From contig NW_024725552.1 in assembly GCF_018991925.1 (NCBI RefSeq), forward strand, positions 1-64,000: a stretch of 64,000 nt of DNA, given 5' to 3'. Of the stretch, positions 36,001-48,089 are shown piece after piece. The notes under the pieces were generated by a model. The model was not told where the DNA came from and ran no database searches. It saw only the letters and a list, made by a program, of their open reading frames with translations. Source of the stretch: Homarus americanus (taxonomy: Eukaryota > Arthropoda > Malacostraca > Decapoda > Nephropidae). The translations under genes and the position numbers were made by a program. The first letter of the stretch is position 1; every line of letters starts with the position of its first letter.

Positions 36001-38290
36001 GTAGGCAGAGATAGAGCGACGCTGCCCAGCGCATGCATATAGCAGAGCATAGGCGACATTAGCAGACGATCGTTGCCCAGCGCGTGCGGTGATATAGCAG
36101 AGCAGACAGAGGTTTAGCACAGCAGTGGCATGGCAGTGCATTGGTAGAGCATGACACAGTGAGTGCATAGCAGTGTATGCAGAGCATAGCAGAGCATGAC
36201 AGTTTAGCAGAAAGGTATGGCAGACATAGCAGAGCATGACAACAAGCAGTGCATAGTGTATGGCAGAGCATGACAAAGGTTTCAGCACAGAGTGTATGGC
36301 AGAGCATAGTAGAGCATGATTGAAAGGGTTTGTGCATAGCAGCAGTATGGCGATATTAAAGAAAGGCATGGCAGAGCATAGCAGAGCAGATTGAAAGCGT
36401 TCTTATGCATACAGAAAGTGCAATGCATAGAGCATAGCAGAGCATGATTGCTGCTTTGTGCTGCATAGAAGTGCATGGCAGAGCATAGCAGGATATGACT
36501 GGTGCTGCCTGAAGGCATAGCAGTGCATGCGGCGGCAGAGCATGTCAGCGTTTGAAGGCGCATAAGGCAGCGTATGGCGAGCATAGCAGAGCACGCCAGC
36601 GTTTAGCAGTGCATCAAGCGTTGACAGCAGCGTACGGTTACATTGGCAGAGCTGATGACAGTCCTGAAGCAAGTGCATAGCAGTGTATTGCAGGCGATAC
36701 AGCAGATACTTATTGCTGCCCAGCGCGTTAGCAGTGCATGGCAGAAATAAAGCAGATACTTATCAAGCGCTTGTGGACACAGCAGCGTATGGCGATATAG
36801 CGGTGATACTTGATCAGAAAGGTTTAGCAGAGCATAGCAGGGTCATGGCAGAGCATAGAGAGCAGATGGCGTTTAGCAGTGCATAGCAGTGTACATGGCA
36901 GGAGCATAGCAGAGCATGACATTGCGCTTAAGTGCATAGTGAAAGGCATGGCAGAGCATGACAGGCTTCAGTGCGTATAGCAGTGTATAGCAGAGCATGA
37001 CTCTGTTTCAGCAGCATAGTAGGCATGCATAGAGAGAGCATGACAGCGTTTTACAGCATAGCAAGGCATGGCAGAGCATAGCAGTGCATGACAGCGTTTA
37101 GCAGTGACATTAGCAGGTGTATGGGAAGCAGAGTCAGTGAAGGTTCAGCTAGCGCATAGCAGCGTATTTGAGAGCATAGCAGAGATGACAGCGTTTTAGA
37201 AGTGTATAAGTATGGCAGAGCATGTAGAGCATGACAGTGTCTAAGCAGTGTATAGTAGCATGTGGCAGAGCATGACAGTTTACAGTAGTGTATGGCAGAG
37301 CATAGTAGAGCATGACAGGTTATGTATATAGTAGTTGTATATGAGCAGAGCATGGGTATAGTAGTGTATGGCAGAGCAAGTAGAGCAAGTTTAGCAGTAG
37401 TGTATGGCAGAGCATAGCAGAGCATGACAAGTGTTTAGCAGTGTATAGTAGTAGCATGGCAGAGCATAGTAAGGCATGACAGTAGTATAGCAGTGTATAG
37501 TAGTGTGGGCAGCGCATAGCAGAGTATGACAGTGTTTAGCAGTGTATATAGTGGTGATATAGTAGAGCATGACAGCAAGTGTATAGTAGTGTAAGTATAG
37601 CAGAGCATGACAGTGTTTAGGCATAGCAGTGTATGGCAGAGTATAGAGAGTATGACAGTGTTTAGCAGTGTATAGTAGTGTATATATAGTAGAGCATGAC
37701 AGTGTTTAGCAGTGCATAGTGGCGTGGCTAAGGTGATAGTGCATGGCTAACTGTTTAGGCTAGAGTTTTGGCACGAGTGCATGACAAAGGTTTTTGCCAG
37801 AGCATACAGCTATGAGCATAGCAGAGCACAGGCAGTTTTATAGGCATAGCAGCTTTTGTGAGCATAGTAGAGTACGCCAGCGGGTTTGAGCAGAGTACAG
37901 TGCCTTAATTCAGACATAGCAGTTTTTAGACAGAGCGCGTTTTTAAGATATAGCAGAGCACAGCAGCTTTTGAGACACAGCAGTTTTGAGCAGGTTAGCA
38001 AATTGTTGCGGGTTAATATAGAGCAGCGCAATCAGTTTTACATAGTGTGGCAGTGCTGTTGCCAGGTTTCAGGCGTCAGTTTTAAAGATATTGCAGTTGT
38101 AGCACAGCTATGCTGTCAGCCCCAGCGGCGATATTGCTGCCTTTGTTAAGATACGTGCTAGCGCATGATCGGTGCTGTCGACAGCGCAGCGTATGGCGCA
38201 TTAGTAGTGTATGGCATTGTATGGCAGTGCTAGGCAGTGTATAGTGTATGGCAGTGTATAGCATTGTATAGGAGTGTATAGCAGCGTAGA
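30001..38290. repeat. Diverged, GC-richer extension of the 10-bp-based array
   Basis: The words change progressively from TAGCAGTGTA to TAGCAGTGCATGGCAGAGCA and then GCGCACAGCAGCGTACGGC, with CAGATACGATTGCTGCCC. Two CG-rich stretches (about 30780-31620 and 32540-34000) sit inside GCATA-type sequence, and TGTATAGTAG words return near 37200-37700. No fixed period survives. Frames up to 152 codons on the minus strand (Cys/His/Ala/Leu-rich) are repeat translation. I see no gene or non-repeat island longer than about 100 bases. Confidence 0.85.
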
Positions 38291-39096
38291 GCAGAGAGTA
38301 GCACATATATACACAGTGACAAAAGCAAATGTATGTAAATGACTAGTGAGTGTTGACATGATGGGGGCGTGGCAGTGGTCCTGTGTACACATTGAGTGAG
38401 TATGTACACATGAAAGACTACTGCCCGTGTACGTACATCAGTAAGTGCAATTGTGAACACGTGTCTAATGCATTTATGTATACGCTGATATACGCACATG
38501 GAGATTAAGGTATGCTGAGGTCTTTATGTGCAAACGGCTACACACACACACACACAGTACCGTTCACTGATGTCTTCGTCAACTCGTCAATATTTTTCCG
38601 TCTACCTTGAGTCTGTAGCTAATATTTGTTAGGTTGTCAGCGGAGGTGAAGTGGCATTAAGGAGTTATCTAAGTGGCATTAAGTAGTGTTGTAAGTGGCC
38701 GGGAGAGCCGGGTATAAGTGGCATCTTAAGTGTGTGTGTGTGTGTGTGTAAGGGATGATGTCATACTCCTTAATGTGTTTTATTGGTAAATTCTCTAAAA
38801 ATATCTACATTAAATTCTTCATCCTCAATCAATTCTCAGTGACGGGAATTAGATATCCACAACAAACACTGTGTTTCGTAAGACCTGTGTGTGTGTGTGT
38901 GTGTAACACGCATACATACATAATTACATACACATAATATACACATCTTAATAAAACCACACAAGAAAAGGGAAACACTAACCTAACCTGTGTGGTTTTA
39001 TCAATATTTATTTGTCCACGTTTCTACTGTGGATCTACATGATATAATATACACGTGTATGATATATACAAACATATAAACGACAGAATATCTACA
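38291..39096. other. Unique non-coding sequence with CA/TG microsatellites
   Basis: Short CA (38541-38557), TG (38730-38749) and TG (38886-38904) runs lie in normal-complexity DNA. I recognise no gene. Confidence 0.6.
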
Positions 39097-39180
39097 CCTT
39101 ATAAGTAAAGGATTAAGGAAAACAAAAGAGCATCGACTCCTTATAAATAAAGGTTTAATGAAAACAAAAGAGCATCTGCG
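39097..39180. repeat. Two-copy tandem duplication (~46 bp)
   Basis: CTTATAAGTAAAGGATTAAG...AACAAAAGAGCATC is followed at once by CTTATAAATAAAGGTTTAAT...AACAAAAGAGCATC, with a few substitutions between copies. Confidence 0.9.
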
Positions 39181-39808
39181 TCTCTAAACCAAACAAACAG
39201 AATCTGGTGACGCCGTGGAAGGGTAAACAATAGTGAGTTTGGTTCAACACAAAAAGTTTATAAGACTGATAAAGGCGTACTTTTAGGTTTATGACTCACT
39301 GGCGGGTACATTACACATTCGCCCTTGTAAGTCTATTTGTCTGTCACACTAAGGTTGATGTTTATGTTCAAGGTGGCGTTGAGATTTCGTCAAGTTTGTG
39401 CTATATTTATGTTGTTTACATCAAGTTTGCTTTATATTCGCGTTAAGTCAGTTATCATACCTAATCAAACTTAATCTAACCTAACTTAACTTAATCTAAC
39501 CAATACTTTAGATCAATTAACTGGCAGATCAATGAACCCTCTAACAAATGGAAGCAGACATACACTAACAGATACGGACACACAAACTGACAGACGCAGA
39601 CACGCAGACAGTAGAGCAAAAGTTTACGAAAAAATATTATTGGTTTCTGTGTAATGAGCGGAAACAGAGGACAGAGAGAGAGACAGACTGAAAGACGGAC
39701 AAACAGACAGACATGTACAGACCATCAAGGTAAGGTTTACTTGGCCTGCGGGCATAACGAGATGGTCACTAATGACCCACACACACACACACATATACAC
39801 ACATATAA

Positions 39809-39839
<31 letters not shown>

Positions 39840-40197
39840 TTTACATACAAACACACACACGTCCCGATTCTCAAAAAATTTCGTGCGTTGAATGCCCTTT
39901 AGAATTGTTATAGATAGATAGATAGAGTGATATTCAGTAATAAACTTACAGCACTAAAGGTCGACATCTGAGGGTAAAACTGAACTGTGTCGAGACATTG
40001 TACGAGCGAATCTTGGAGTGTTGAGTCCCGGGTCAGATTACTTGAGTGCTTCACAACAGAGGTATAACCTAACCTAACCTTACAATAGACTCGCCAAATA
40101 AACAAAGTGATCACCTCTCCTGGGGCGACAAGAAAAGAGATAAAATAAGAGGCAGAAAATTCATTTAAGAACAACAGGACATGTACACACGTCCACT
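39181..40197. other. Unique sequence with CA, TAGA and AACCT-like words
   Basis: It contains a long CA run (39779-39864, interrupted by CATA), four TAGA units at about 39911-39926, and degenerate TAACCTAACTTAA words near 39475-39500 and 40066-40081. No gene is recognised. Confidence 0.6.
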
Positions 40198-40203
40198 ATA
40201 GCT

Positions 40204-40272
40204 GCTGATTGACTGACTGACTGTATGACTGACTGACTGACTGTATGACTGACTGACTGACTGTATGACTGA
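40204..40272. repeat. 20-bp GACT-based minisatellite
   Basis: Three to four copies of (GACT)4-GTAT-like units (GACTGACTGACTGTAT with one extra GACT). Confidence 0.93.
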
Positions 40273-40340
40273 CGGAAAAGCACGAAGCCCCAACACATGG
40301 ACTGTGATTGACTGGCTGGCTAACTGAGAAATTGGTACAA

Positions 40341-40342
<2 letters not shown>

Positions 40343-40386
<44 letters not shown>
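40343..40386. repeat. (TC)n microsatellite
   Basis: Twenty-two uninterrupted TC units. Confidence 0.97.
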
Positions 40387-40389
<3 letters not shown>

Positions 40390-40526
40390 TACAAACCCAC
40401 TTCCATGAAGCAGCCTCACTCAGCCGTCTCTCATGATGGTGATCACTCCAGCGTCTTACCTGAGGAAAGAGAGAGACAGTGTATTATTAAAGAGGTACTG
40501 GAATAAACATTTAGGGTTTACACACT

Positions 40527-40529
<3 letters not shown>

Positions 40530-40568
<39 letters not shown>
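40530..40568. repeat. (GA)n microsatellite
   Basis: About 19 GA units, 145 bases after the TC run. The two could pair as an inverted repeat. Confidence 0.97.
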
Positions 40569-40572
<4 letters not shown>

Positions 40573-40715
40573 CTCAGCGTGGATGACAAACAGCCAATCA
40601 GGTGGCTGCCCTCAGTAACGACCCTTCCATCACAGCTAGCATACTAAGATCTGCAGTAACAAGGCCATCCACTGCCTCATTCACTACTGCCTTTGTGACA
40701 CGATTCACCAAAGCA

Positions 40716-40760
40716 AACCTAACCTAACCTAACCTAACCTAACCTAACCTAACCTAACCT
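40716..40760 (-). repeat. Interstitial telomere-type repeat (AACCT)9
   Basis: Nine perfect AACCT units, the complement of the arthropod TTAGG telomere repeat, with unique DNA on both sides. Confidence 0.97.
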
Positions 40761-40948
40761 CCTCCAAAAGGTCTACGTTGACTTCACTGCAGTACAAAAG
40801 TTAATGAACATATATCTCTTTGTGGCCAACTGGTGTGACGCTGCAGCCTGGCCACCACAGAGCACCAGACCGTTAGACAACCCTCGTGCAATACAGTGTA
40901 TCAATTGTCTCTAAGATAAGATAGATCGCCGTCACTCCCCTGAATATG

Positions 40949-43740
40949 TCGTTACTCAGGTGAAGGTCGTCCTCCAGGTGGTGTTGGTGTGTCGTTACTC
41001 AGGTGAAGGTCGTCCTCCATGTGGTGTTGGTATGTCGTTACCAGGTGAAGGTCGCCTCCAGGTGGTGGTGTCGTCACCAGGTGAAGGTCGCCTCCAGGTG
41101 GTGTTGGTATGTCGTTACTCAGGTGAAGGCGTCCCCAGGTGGTGTTGGTATACGTTACACAGGTGAAGGGTCGTCCAGGTGGTGTTGGTATATCGTTACA
41201 CAGGTGAAGGTCGTCCTCCAGGTGGTGTTGGTATGTCGTTACTCAGGTGAAGGTCGCTCCAGGTGGTGTTGGTATGTCGTTACCAGGTGAAGGTCGTCCT
41301 CCAGGTGGTGTTGGTATGTCGTTCACTCGGTGAAGGTCGTCCTCCAGGTGGTGTTGGTATGTCGTTACCAGGTGAAGGTCGTCCTCCAGGTGGTGTTGGT
41401 ATGTCGTTACCAGGTGAAGGCTCGCCCAGGTGGTGTTGGTATGTCGTTACTCAGGTGAAGGTCGTCCTCCAGGTGTTGGTATATCGTTACCAGGTGAAGG
41501 TCGTCCAGGTGGTGTTGGTATGTCGTTACCAGGTGAAGGTCGTCCAGGTGGTGTTGTATATCGTTACACAGGTGAAGGTCGTCCTCCAGGTGGTGTTGGT
41601 ATGTCGTTACTGTGGGTCGCCCAGGTGGTGGGTGTCGTTACTCAGGTGAAGGTCGCCTATGTGGTGTTGGTATGTCGTTACCAGGTGAAGGTCGTCCTCC
41701 AGGTGGTGTTGGTATATCGTCACCAGGTAAGGTCGCCTCCAGGTGGTGTTGGTATGTCGTTACTCAGGTGAGGTCGTCTCCAGGTGGTGTTGGTATGTCG
41801 TTACACAGGTGAAGGTCGTCCCAGGTGGTGTTGGTATCGTTACACAGGTGAAGGTCGTCCTCCGGTGGTGTTGGTATGTCGTTACTCAGGTGAAGGTCGC
41901 TCCAGGTGGTGTTGGTATGTCGTCACTCAGGTGAAGGTCGTCCTCCAGGTGGTGTTGGTATGTCGTTACTCAGGTGAAGGTCGTCCTCCAGGTGGTGTTG
42001 GTATGTCGTTACCACAGGTGAAGGTCGTCCTGTGTGGTGTTGGTATGTTACCAGAAGGTCGTCCTCCAGGTGGTGTTGGTATATCGTTACTCAGGTGAAG
42101 GTCGTCCTCCAGGTGGTGTTGGTATGTCGTTACCAGGTGAAGGTCGCCCAGGTGGTGTTGGTATATCGTTACACAGGTGAAGGTCGCCCAAGTGGTGTTG
42201 GTATGTCGTTACTCAGGTGAAGGTCGCTCCAGGTGGTGTTGGTATGTCGTTACTCAGGTGAAGGTCGTCCCAGGTGGTGTTGGTATGTCGTTACTCAGGT
42301 GAAGGTCGCTCCAGGTGGTGTTGGTATGTCGTCACCAGGTGAAGGTCGTCCGTGGTGTTGGTATATCGTTACACAGGTGAAGGTCGCTCCGTGGTGTTGG
42401 TATCGTTACACAGGTGAAGGTCCGTCTCCGTGGTGTTGGGATGTCGTTACTCAGGTGAAGGTCGTCTCCAGGTGGTGTTGGTATGTCGTTACTCAGGTGA
42501 AGGTCGTCCTCCAGGTGGTGCGTTGGTATATGTCGTTCACTCAGGTGAAGTCTGTTCCAGGTGGTGTTGGTGTGTCGTTACCAGGTGAAGGCCCAGGTGG
42601 TGTTGGTATGTCGTTACTCAGGTGAAGGTCGTCCTCCAGGTGGTGTTGGTATGTCGTTACTCAGGTGAAGGTCGCCCAGGTGGTGTTGGTATATCGTTAC
42701 TCAGGTGAAGGTCGCCTCCAGGTGGTGTTGGTATGTCGTTACCAGGTGAAGGTCGTCCTCCAGGTGGTGTTGGTATATCGTTACACAGGTGAAGGTCGTC
42801 CTCCAAGTGGTGTTGGTATGTCGTTACTCAGGTGAAGGTCGTCCTGGGTGGTGTTGGTATGTCGTTATCAGGTGTGCCCAGGTGGTTTGGTATGTCGTTA
42901 CTCAGGTGAAGGTCGTCCTCCATGTGGTGTTGGTATGTCGTTACTCAGGTGAAGGGTCGTCCCAGGTGGTGTTGGTATGTCGTCACTCAGGTGAAGGCTC
43001 CTCCAGGTGGTGTTGGTATGTCGTTACTCAGGTGAAGGTCGTCCCAGGTGGTGTTGGTATCGTTACACAGGTGAAGGTCGCCTCCAGGTGGTGTTGGTAT
43101 ATCGTTACAGGTCGTCTCCAAGTGGTGTTGGTATGTCGTTACACAGGTGAAGGTCGTCCTCCAAGTGGGTGTTGGTATGTCGTTACCTGTGGAAGGTCGT
43201 CCTCCAGTGTGTTGGTATGTCGTTACCAGGTGAAGGTCGTCCTCCAGGTGGTGTTGGTATGTCGTTACTCAGGTGAAGGTCGTCCCAGGTGGTGTTGGTA
43301 TGTCGTCACCAGGTGAAGGTCGTCCTCCAGGTGGTGTTGGTGTCATACCAGGTAGGTCGTCCTCCAGGTGGTGTTGGTATGTCGTTACCAGTGAGGGTCG
43401 TCCTCCAGGTGGTGTTGGTATGTCGTTACCAGGTTAAGGTCGTCCCAGGTGGTGTTGGTATATCGTTACTCAGGTGAAGGTCGTCTCCAGGTGTGGTGTC
43501 GTTACCAGGTTAAGGCTCCCAGGTGGTGTTGGTATATCGTTACTACAGGTGAAGGTCGTCTCCAAGTGGTGTCGTTACCAAGGTGGTCCTGGTATGTCGT
43601 TACCCAGGTGAAGGTCGTCCAGGTGGTGTTGGTATATCGTTACACAGGTGAAGGTCGTCTCCGTGGTGTTGGTATGTCGTTACTCAGGTGAAGGTCGTCC
43701 AGGTGGTGTTGGTATATCGCAACACAGTGACTGTCGCTCT
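40949..43740. repeat. 41-43-bp minisatellite (GGTGAAGGTCGTCCTCCAGG)
   Basis: About 65 tandem copies of a unit that runs GTCGTTACTC, AGGTGAAGGT, CGTCCTCCAG, GTGGTGTTGG, TAT. The GTGGTGTTGGTAT and AGGTGAAGG parts are nearly invariant. Length changes cluster in GTCGTCCTCC (GTCGTCC, GTCGCC, GTCGCTCC, GTCGTCTCC) and in TTACTCAGG (TTACCAGG, TTACACAGG). Open frames up to 175 codons follow the repeat and have no protein identity. Confidence 0.97.
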
Positions 43741-43800
43741 GTGGTGGGTATCGCGATTCCTACGCTGGAACAGACGGTGTCAGCAGAACTTCAAACAGAC

Positions 43801-46575
43801 CCATGGTGTGTGTGGTGTGATGGTACAAGATGGTGTGTGTGTGTGTGTGGTGTGATGGTACAAGATGGTGTGGGATTGTGTCTGTGTGTGGTGTGATGAT
43901 ACAAGACGATCTGTGTGTGGTGTGATTGTACAATATGGTGTCTGATGGTACAAGATGGTGAGTGATAGTACAAGATGGTGTGGGATGGTACAAGATGGTG
44001 TGTGGTGGTACAATATGGTGTGGGTGTGTGGTTTGATGGTACAAGATGGTGTGTGTGTGGTGTGAAGGTACAATATGGTGTGTGTTCTGGTGTGTGTGGT
44101 GATGGTACAAGATGGTGTGTGTGTATGGTGTGATGGTACAAGATGGTGGGTGTGTGGTGTGAAGGCAATAATGGTGTGTATGTGTGTGTGTGTGGGTAAA
44201 GATGGTGTGTGTGTGTGTGATGGTACAAGATGGTGTGTGTGTGGTTGTGTGAGTGTGTGTGTGTGTGTGTGTGTGATGGCACAAGATGGTTTGTGTGTGT
44301 TTGGGTGAGTGTGTGTGTGTGTGTGTGTGGATGGTAAGGATGGGAGTGTGAGGTGACAAGATGGTGTGTGTGTGGTGGATGGTACAAGATGGGGTGATGG
44401 TACGATTGTGTGTGTGGATTGATGAATATGGTGTGTGTGGTGTGATGGTACAAGATGTGTGTGTGTGGTGGATGGCGATGGTGTGTGTGTGTGGTGTGAT
44501 GGAACAATGGTGTGTGTGTGGTGTGATGGTACAAGATGGTGGGTGTGTGGTGATGAAACATGGTGTGTTTGTGATGGTACAAGATGGGTGTGTAGTGTGA
44601 TGGTACAAGATGGTGTTTGGTGGATGGTACAAGATGGTGTGATGGTACAAGATGGTGGGTGGTGTGATGGTACAAGATGGTGTGGTGTGATGGTACGATG
44701 GTGTGGATGGTACAAGATGGTGGTTGGTGTGATGGTACAAGATGGTGTGTGTGTGATGGCAATGATGGGGGTTGGTGTGATGGCACAAGATGGTGTTTTT
44801 GTGTGTGGTTCAGGGGTGTGTGTGGGGATGGCACAAGGTTGGTGTGAGGGAGTGGTGATGGTACAAGATGTGTGGTGTGTGTGTGTGGTGTGTGTGTGTG
44901 TGTGTGTGTGGTAAAGTGATGATATGTGTGTGGTGTGATGGTACAAGAAGATGGTTGGTGTGATGGTACAGGATGGTGGGATGGTATAAGATGGTGGTTG
45001 GTGGATGGTGCAAGATGGAGGTGATATTGATGGTGTGTGGTGTGATGGCAAAAGATGGGTGGGTGATGTTAAAGATGGGGTGGTGTGATGGCACAAGATG
45101 TATGATGGTGGTTTGATGGATGCAAGATGGGGGTGTGATGGTGCAACAAGATGGTGGTGATGACAAGATGTGTGGTTGGTGATGGTACAAGATGGGTGGG
45201 TGATGTACAAGATGATGGTTGGTGTGATGGCACAAGATGGTGGTTGGTGTGATGTGCAAGATGGTGGGTGTAAGGAAGATGTGGGTGGTGATGGTACAAG
45301 ATGATGTGTGGTGTGATGGTGCAAGATGGTGGGTGTGATGGTCACAAGATGGTGGTGGATGGTACAAGATGGGGGGTGATGGTACAAGATGATGGTTGGT
45401 GATGATGGTGGTTGGTGTGATGGCCAAGATGGTGGGTGGTGTGATGGCAAGATGGTGGTTGGTGTGATGGTCAAGAGGCAAGATGGTGTGTGTGTGTGTG
45501 TGGGCAAAATTGTGTGTGTGTGGTGTGTGATGGCAATAAATGGTGTGTTTGTGGTGTGATGGTACAATATGGTGTGTGTGTGTGTGTGGTGTGATGCTGC
45601 AAATGGTGGCTGGTATGATGGTACAAGATGGTGGGTGGTGTGATGGCACAAGATGGTGGTTGGTGTGATGGCACAAGATGGTGGAGGTGTAATGATGCAG
45701 GTGGTGTGTGATGGTACAAGATGGTGGTTGGTGTGATGGTACAAGATGGTGTGTGATGGTACAAGAGGTGTGTGTGTGTGGTGTAATGGAAACAAAATCG
45801 TGTGTGTTTTGTGTGATAGTACAATATGGTGTGTGTGGTGTGATGGTGCAATATGGTGCCACAAGATGGTGGGTGGTGTGATGGTACAAGATGGTGGTTG
45901 GTGGATGGTACAAGATGGTGGTTGGTGATGGCACAAGATGGTGGGTGGATGACAGGTGGTGTGGATGGTACAAGATGGTGGGTGATGGGATGGTACAAGA
46001 TGGTGGGTGGTGTGACGGTACAAGATGGTGGGTGGTGTGATGGCATGTTGATGGGTAGTGTGATGGCACAAGATGGTTGGTGTGATGGTAAAAGATGGTG
46101 GTTGTGGATGGTACAAGATGGTGTGTGATGGTACAAGATGGTGGTTGGTGTGATGGTGCAAAGATGGTGTGTGATGGTACAGATGGTGGTTGTGATGGTA
46201 CAAGATGGTGGTTGGTGTGATGGTACAAGATGGTGTGTGATGGTACAAGATGGTGGTTGGTGTGATGGTACAAGATGGTGTGTGATGGTACAAGATGGTG
46301 CTTGGTGTGATGGTACAAGATGGTGGTGATGGTACAAGATGGTGGGTGTGTGATGGTACAAGATGGTGTGTGTGCAAGATGGTGCTTGTGTATGGTACAA
46401 GATGGTGGGTGGTGTGTGATGGTACAAGATGGTGTGTGGTGTGTGATGGTACAAGACGGTGTGATGATACGACGGTGTGTGATGGTACAAGATGGGGGTA
46501 GTGTGATGATACAAGATGGTGTGTGATGGTACAAGACGGTGTGTGATGGAACAAGATGTTGGGTGGTGTGATGGG
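43801..46575. repeat. ~20-27-bp minisatellite (GATGGTACAAGATGGTG)
   Basis: About 110-130 tandem copies of GATGGTACAAGATGGTG followed by a variable GTTGGT or (TG)n linker. The left part (43.8-44.9 kb) has long TG linkers. The right part (46.1-46.5 kb) approaches a regular 25+20-base alternation. The minus strand is open for up to 953 codons of His/Thr/Pro/Ser repeat because TAA/TAG/TGA rarely arise from the unit. No recognisable protein domain is present. Confidence 0.96.
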
Positions 46576-46589
46576 ACAATCCTGGGGAC

Positions 46590-47385
46590 ACACGTTGTAC
46601 GAGTAACGAGACAGTAAGAGGTGTGAGCGGGCACGTAGCATTATCGTCTTGAGAGAGATGTAAGTCTAGGCTAAGCGACTGTTGGCTGTAAGGTCGTGAG
46701 GGAGGTTAATATGAGGTAACCTTCCCTGGCAGGTACACACAGGTAATGAAGGAGCGTCACCGGGTAGCGTGGGTCAGGGTGGCGAGTGGAGGAGAGTGAG
46801 AAAGTAAACATCATGTGGATGTCTTGGGAAAGTAATCTGACCTTAGATAACAGAGAAAAGTCACACACACGTTACATTAAGTTAATTTAGGGTGATTTAG
46901 GTGAGGTAGTGTCAGGTTTAGTTACGCTGCATCAGGATAGGATAGGTTATGAATTTTAGGTCAGGTCAGGTTCGGTTTGAGTTAGGTTATGGGACCTAGT
47001 AGGAATGAGGCCCATCTGACCAATCATTCAGGACCCAACCCTCCCCCACCCCACCGGAGCTCAATCAGGAGGACATGCACAGTTGATGAGACCCTTGCGT
47101 GCACGCACACTCAATCTTCAAGAGTAGTCACACTCAACCCTCGGGTGCTCCCACACTCAACACTTGCGTGCAGTCCGGCGACGGTAGTAGCGATTATGTT
47201 GACAGACGACGTTGAGGTGGTTACTGTGGTTGACATTAGGGCTGACTCTCAAAGTCAGTGTTGCCGCCTGGTGAAACCTTAGATCTCTGCAGGCGGAGAA
47301 CGGCCAGAGGGAACCACTGTCAGCGATGTTTGATAATTACCCCCACGAACACCAGGGCACCAGACCAGGCCAGGGCGGAACAACA
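46590..47385. other. Unique sequence between minisatellites
   Basis: Normal-complexity DNA with scattered GGTTAGG/GGTTATGG words at 46936-46990. A short direct repeat of ACTCAA(C/T)C...TGCGTGC type lies at 47090-47170. I recognise no gene. Confidence 0.55.
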
Positions 47386-47850
47386 CTAACCAGCAGCAGC
47401 AGACAAAACTATAGCAGCAACACTAACAAACACCAGTAACCGCAGCAGCATCACTAACAGCAGCACCAGCAGTAGCACTAACAGCACCACAGCGGCAGAA
47501 ACACAACAACAGCACAACAACAACGCGGCACCACACCAACAACAGCACCACAGCAGCGGCACCAACAACAGCACCACAGCGGCAGCACTAACAACAGCAC
47601 CACCGGCCAACAACACACCAGGCAGCACAACAACAGCACCACAGCGGCAGCACCAACAGCGCACCACAGCAGCACTAACAACAGCACCACAGCGCGCGAA
47701 CAAGGCAGCAACAACAACACACGGCAGTAGCACAACAACAACACATGTACAACAGCACCACAGCGGCAGCACTAACAACAGCACCACAGCGGCAGCACCA
47801 ACAACAGCACCACAGCGGCAGCACCAACAACAGCACCGTGATAGCCGCGG
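47386..47850. repeat. 26-bp CAG/AAC-rich minisatellite
   Basis: Clearest between 47740 and 47836: four units of CACAGCGGCAGCACCAACAA plus CAGCAC, period 26. To the left the units decay to CAGCAGCACTAACAACAGCAC words. Minus-strand frames (196 codons) are Val/Leu/Cys/Ala repeats. Confidence 0.92.
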
Positions 47851-48089
47851 AGGTGCCCTCTTCGCCACATAGCACAACCTTCCCTGCCACTTTGGAGTCT
47901 TATCAGGCGGGGTAGAGGTTGCTGTTGAGGGGTGCAGGGGACCTGTTACACTCGTTGTGACGCGACACGCACTCACCGGCCTTCTGCGGGAGCGGCACAG
48001 GGGCTGGAGTTCCTCAGGGCGGGTGCAGGTGGCTATAATTTACCGTGTTTGATAAAAGCCTCTGGTCGTGCGTCGACGTGAAGGACAAT
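47851..48089. other. Unique spacer
   Basis: About 240 bases of GC-rich normal-complexity DNA between two arrays. No gene recognised. Confidence 0.5.

Noticed and set aside
30001..38290. Possible gene-bearing GC-rich island within the 10-bp array
   Set aside because: Every stretch I read is still built from GCATAGCAG/CAGCGCACAGC words. Minus-strand frames give Cys/Ala/His-rich repeat peptides only.
40949..43740. Repeat protein of 95-175 residues (CRYSGEGRPPGGVGM)
   Set aside because: Unit length of 41-43 is not a multiple of three, and each long frame is broken after a few units.
43780..46641. 953-codon open frame on - strand (His/Thr/Pro/Ser)
   Set aside because: Translation of the GATGGTACAAGATGGTG array. 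Two further frames on the same strand are open over the same bases, so the openness is compositional.
47386..47976. Cys/Val-rich 196-residue protein on - strand
   Set aside because: Trinucleotide-like CAG/AAC array translation. The overlapping 88-codon frame is equally open.
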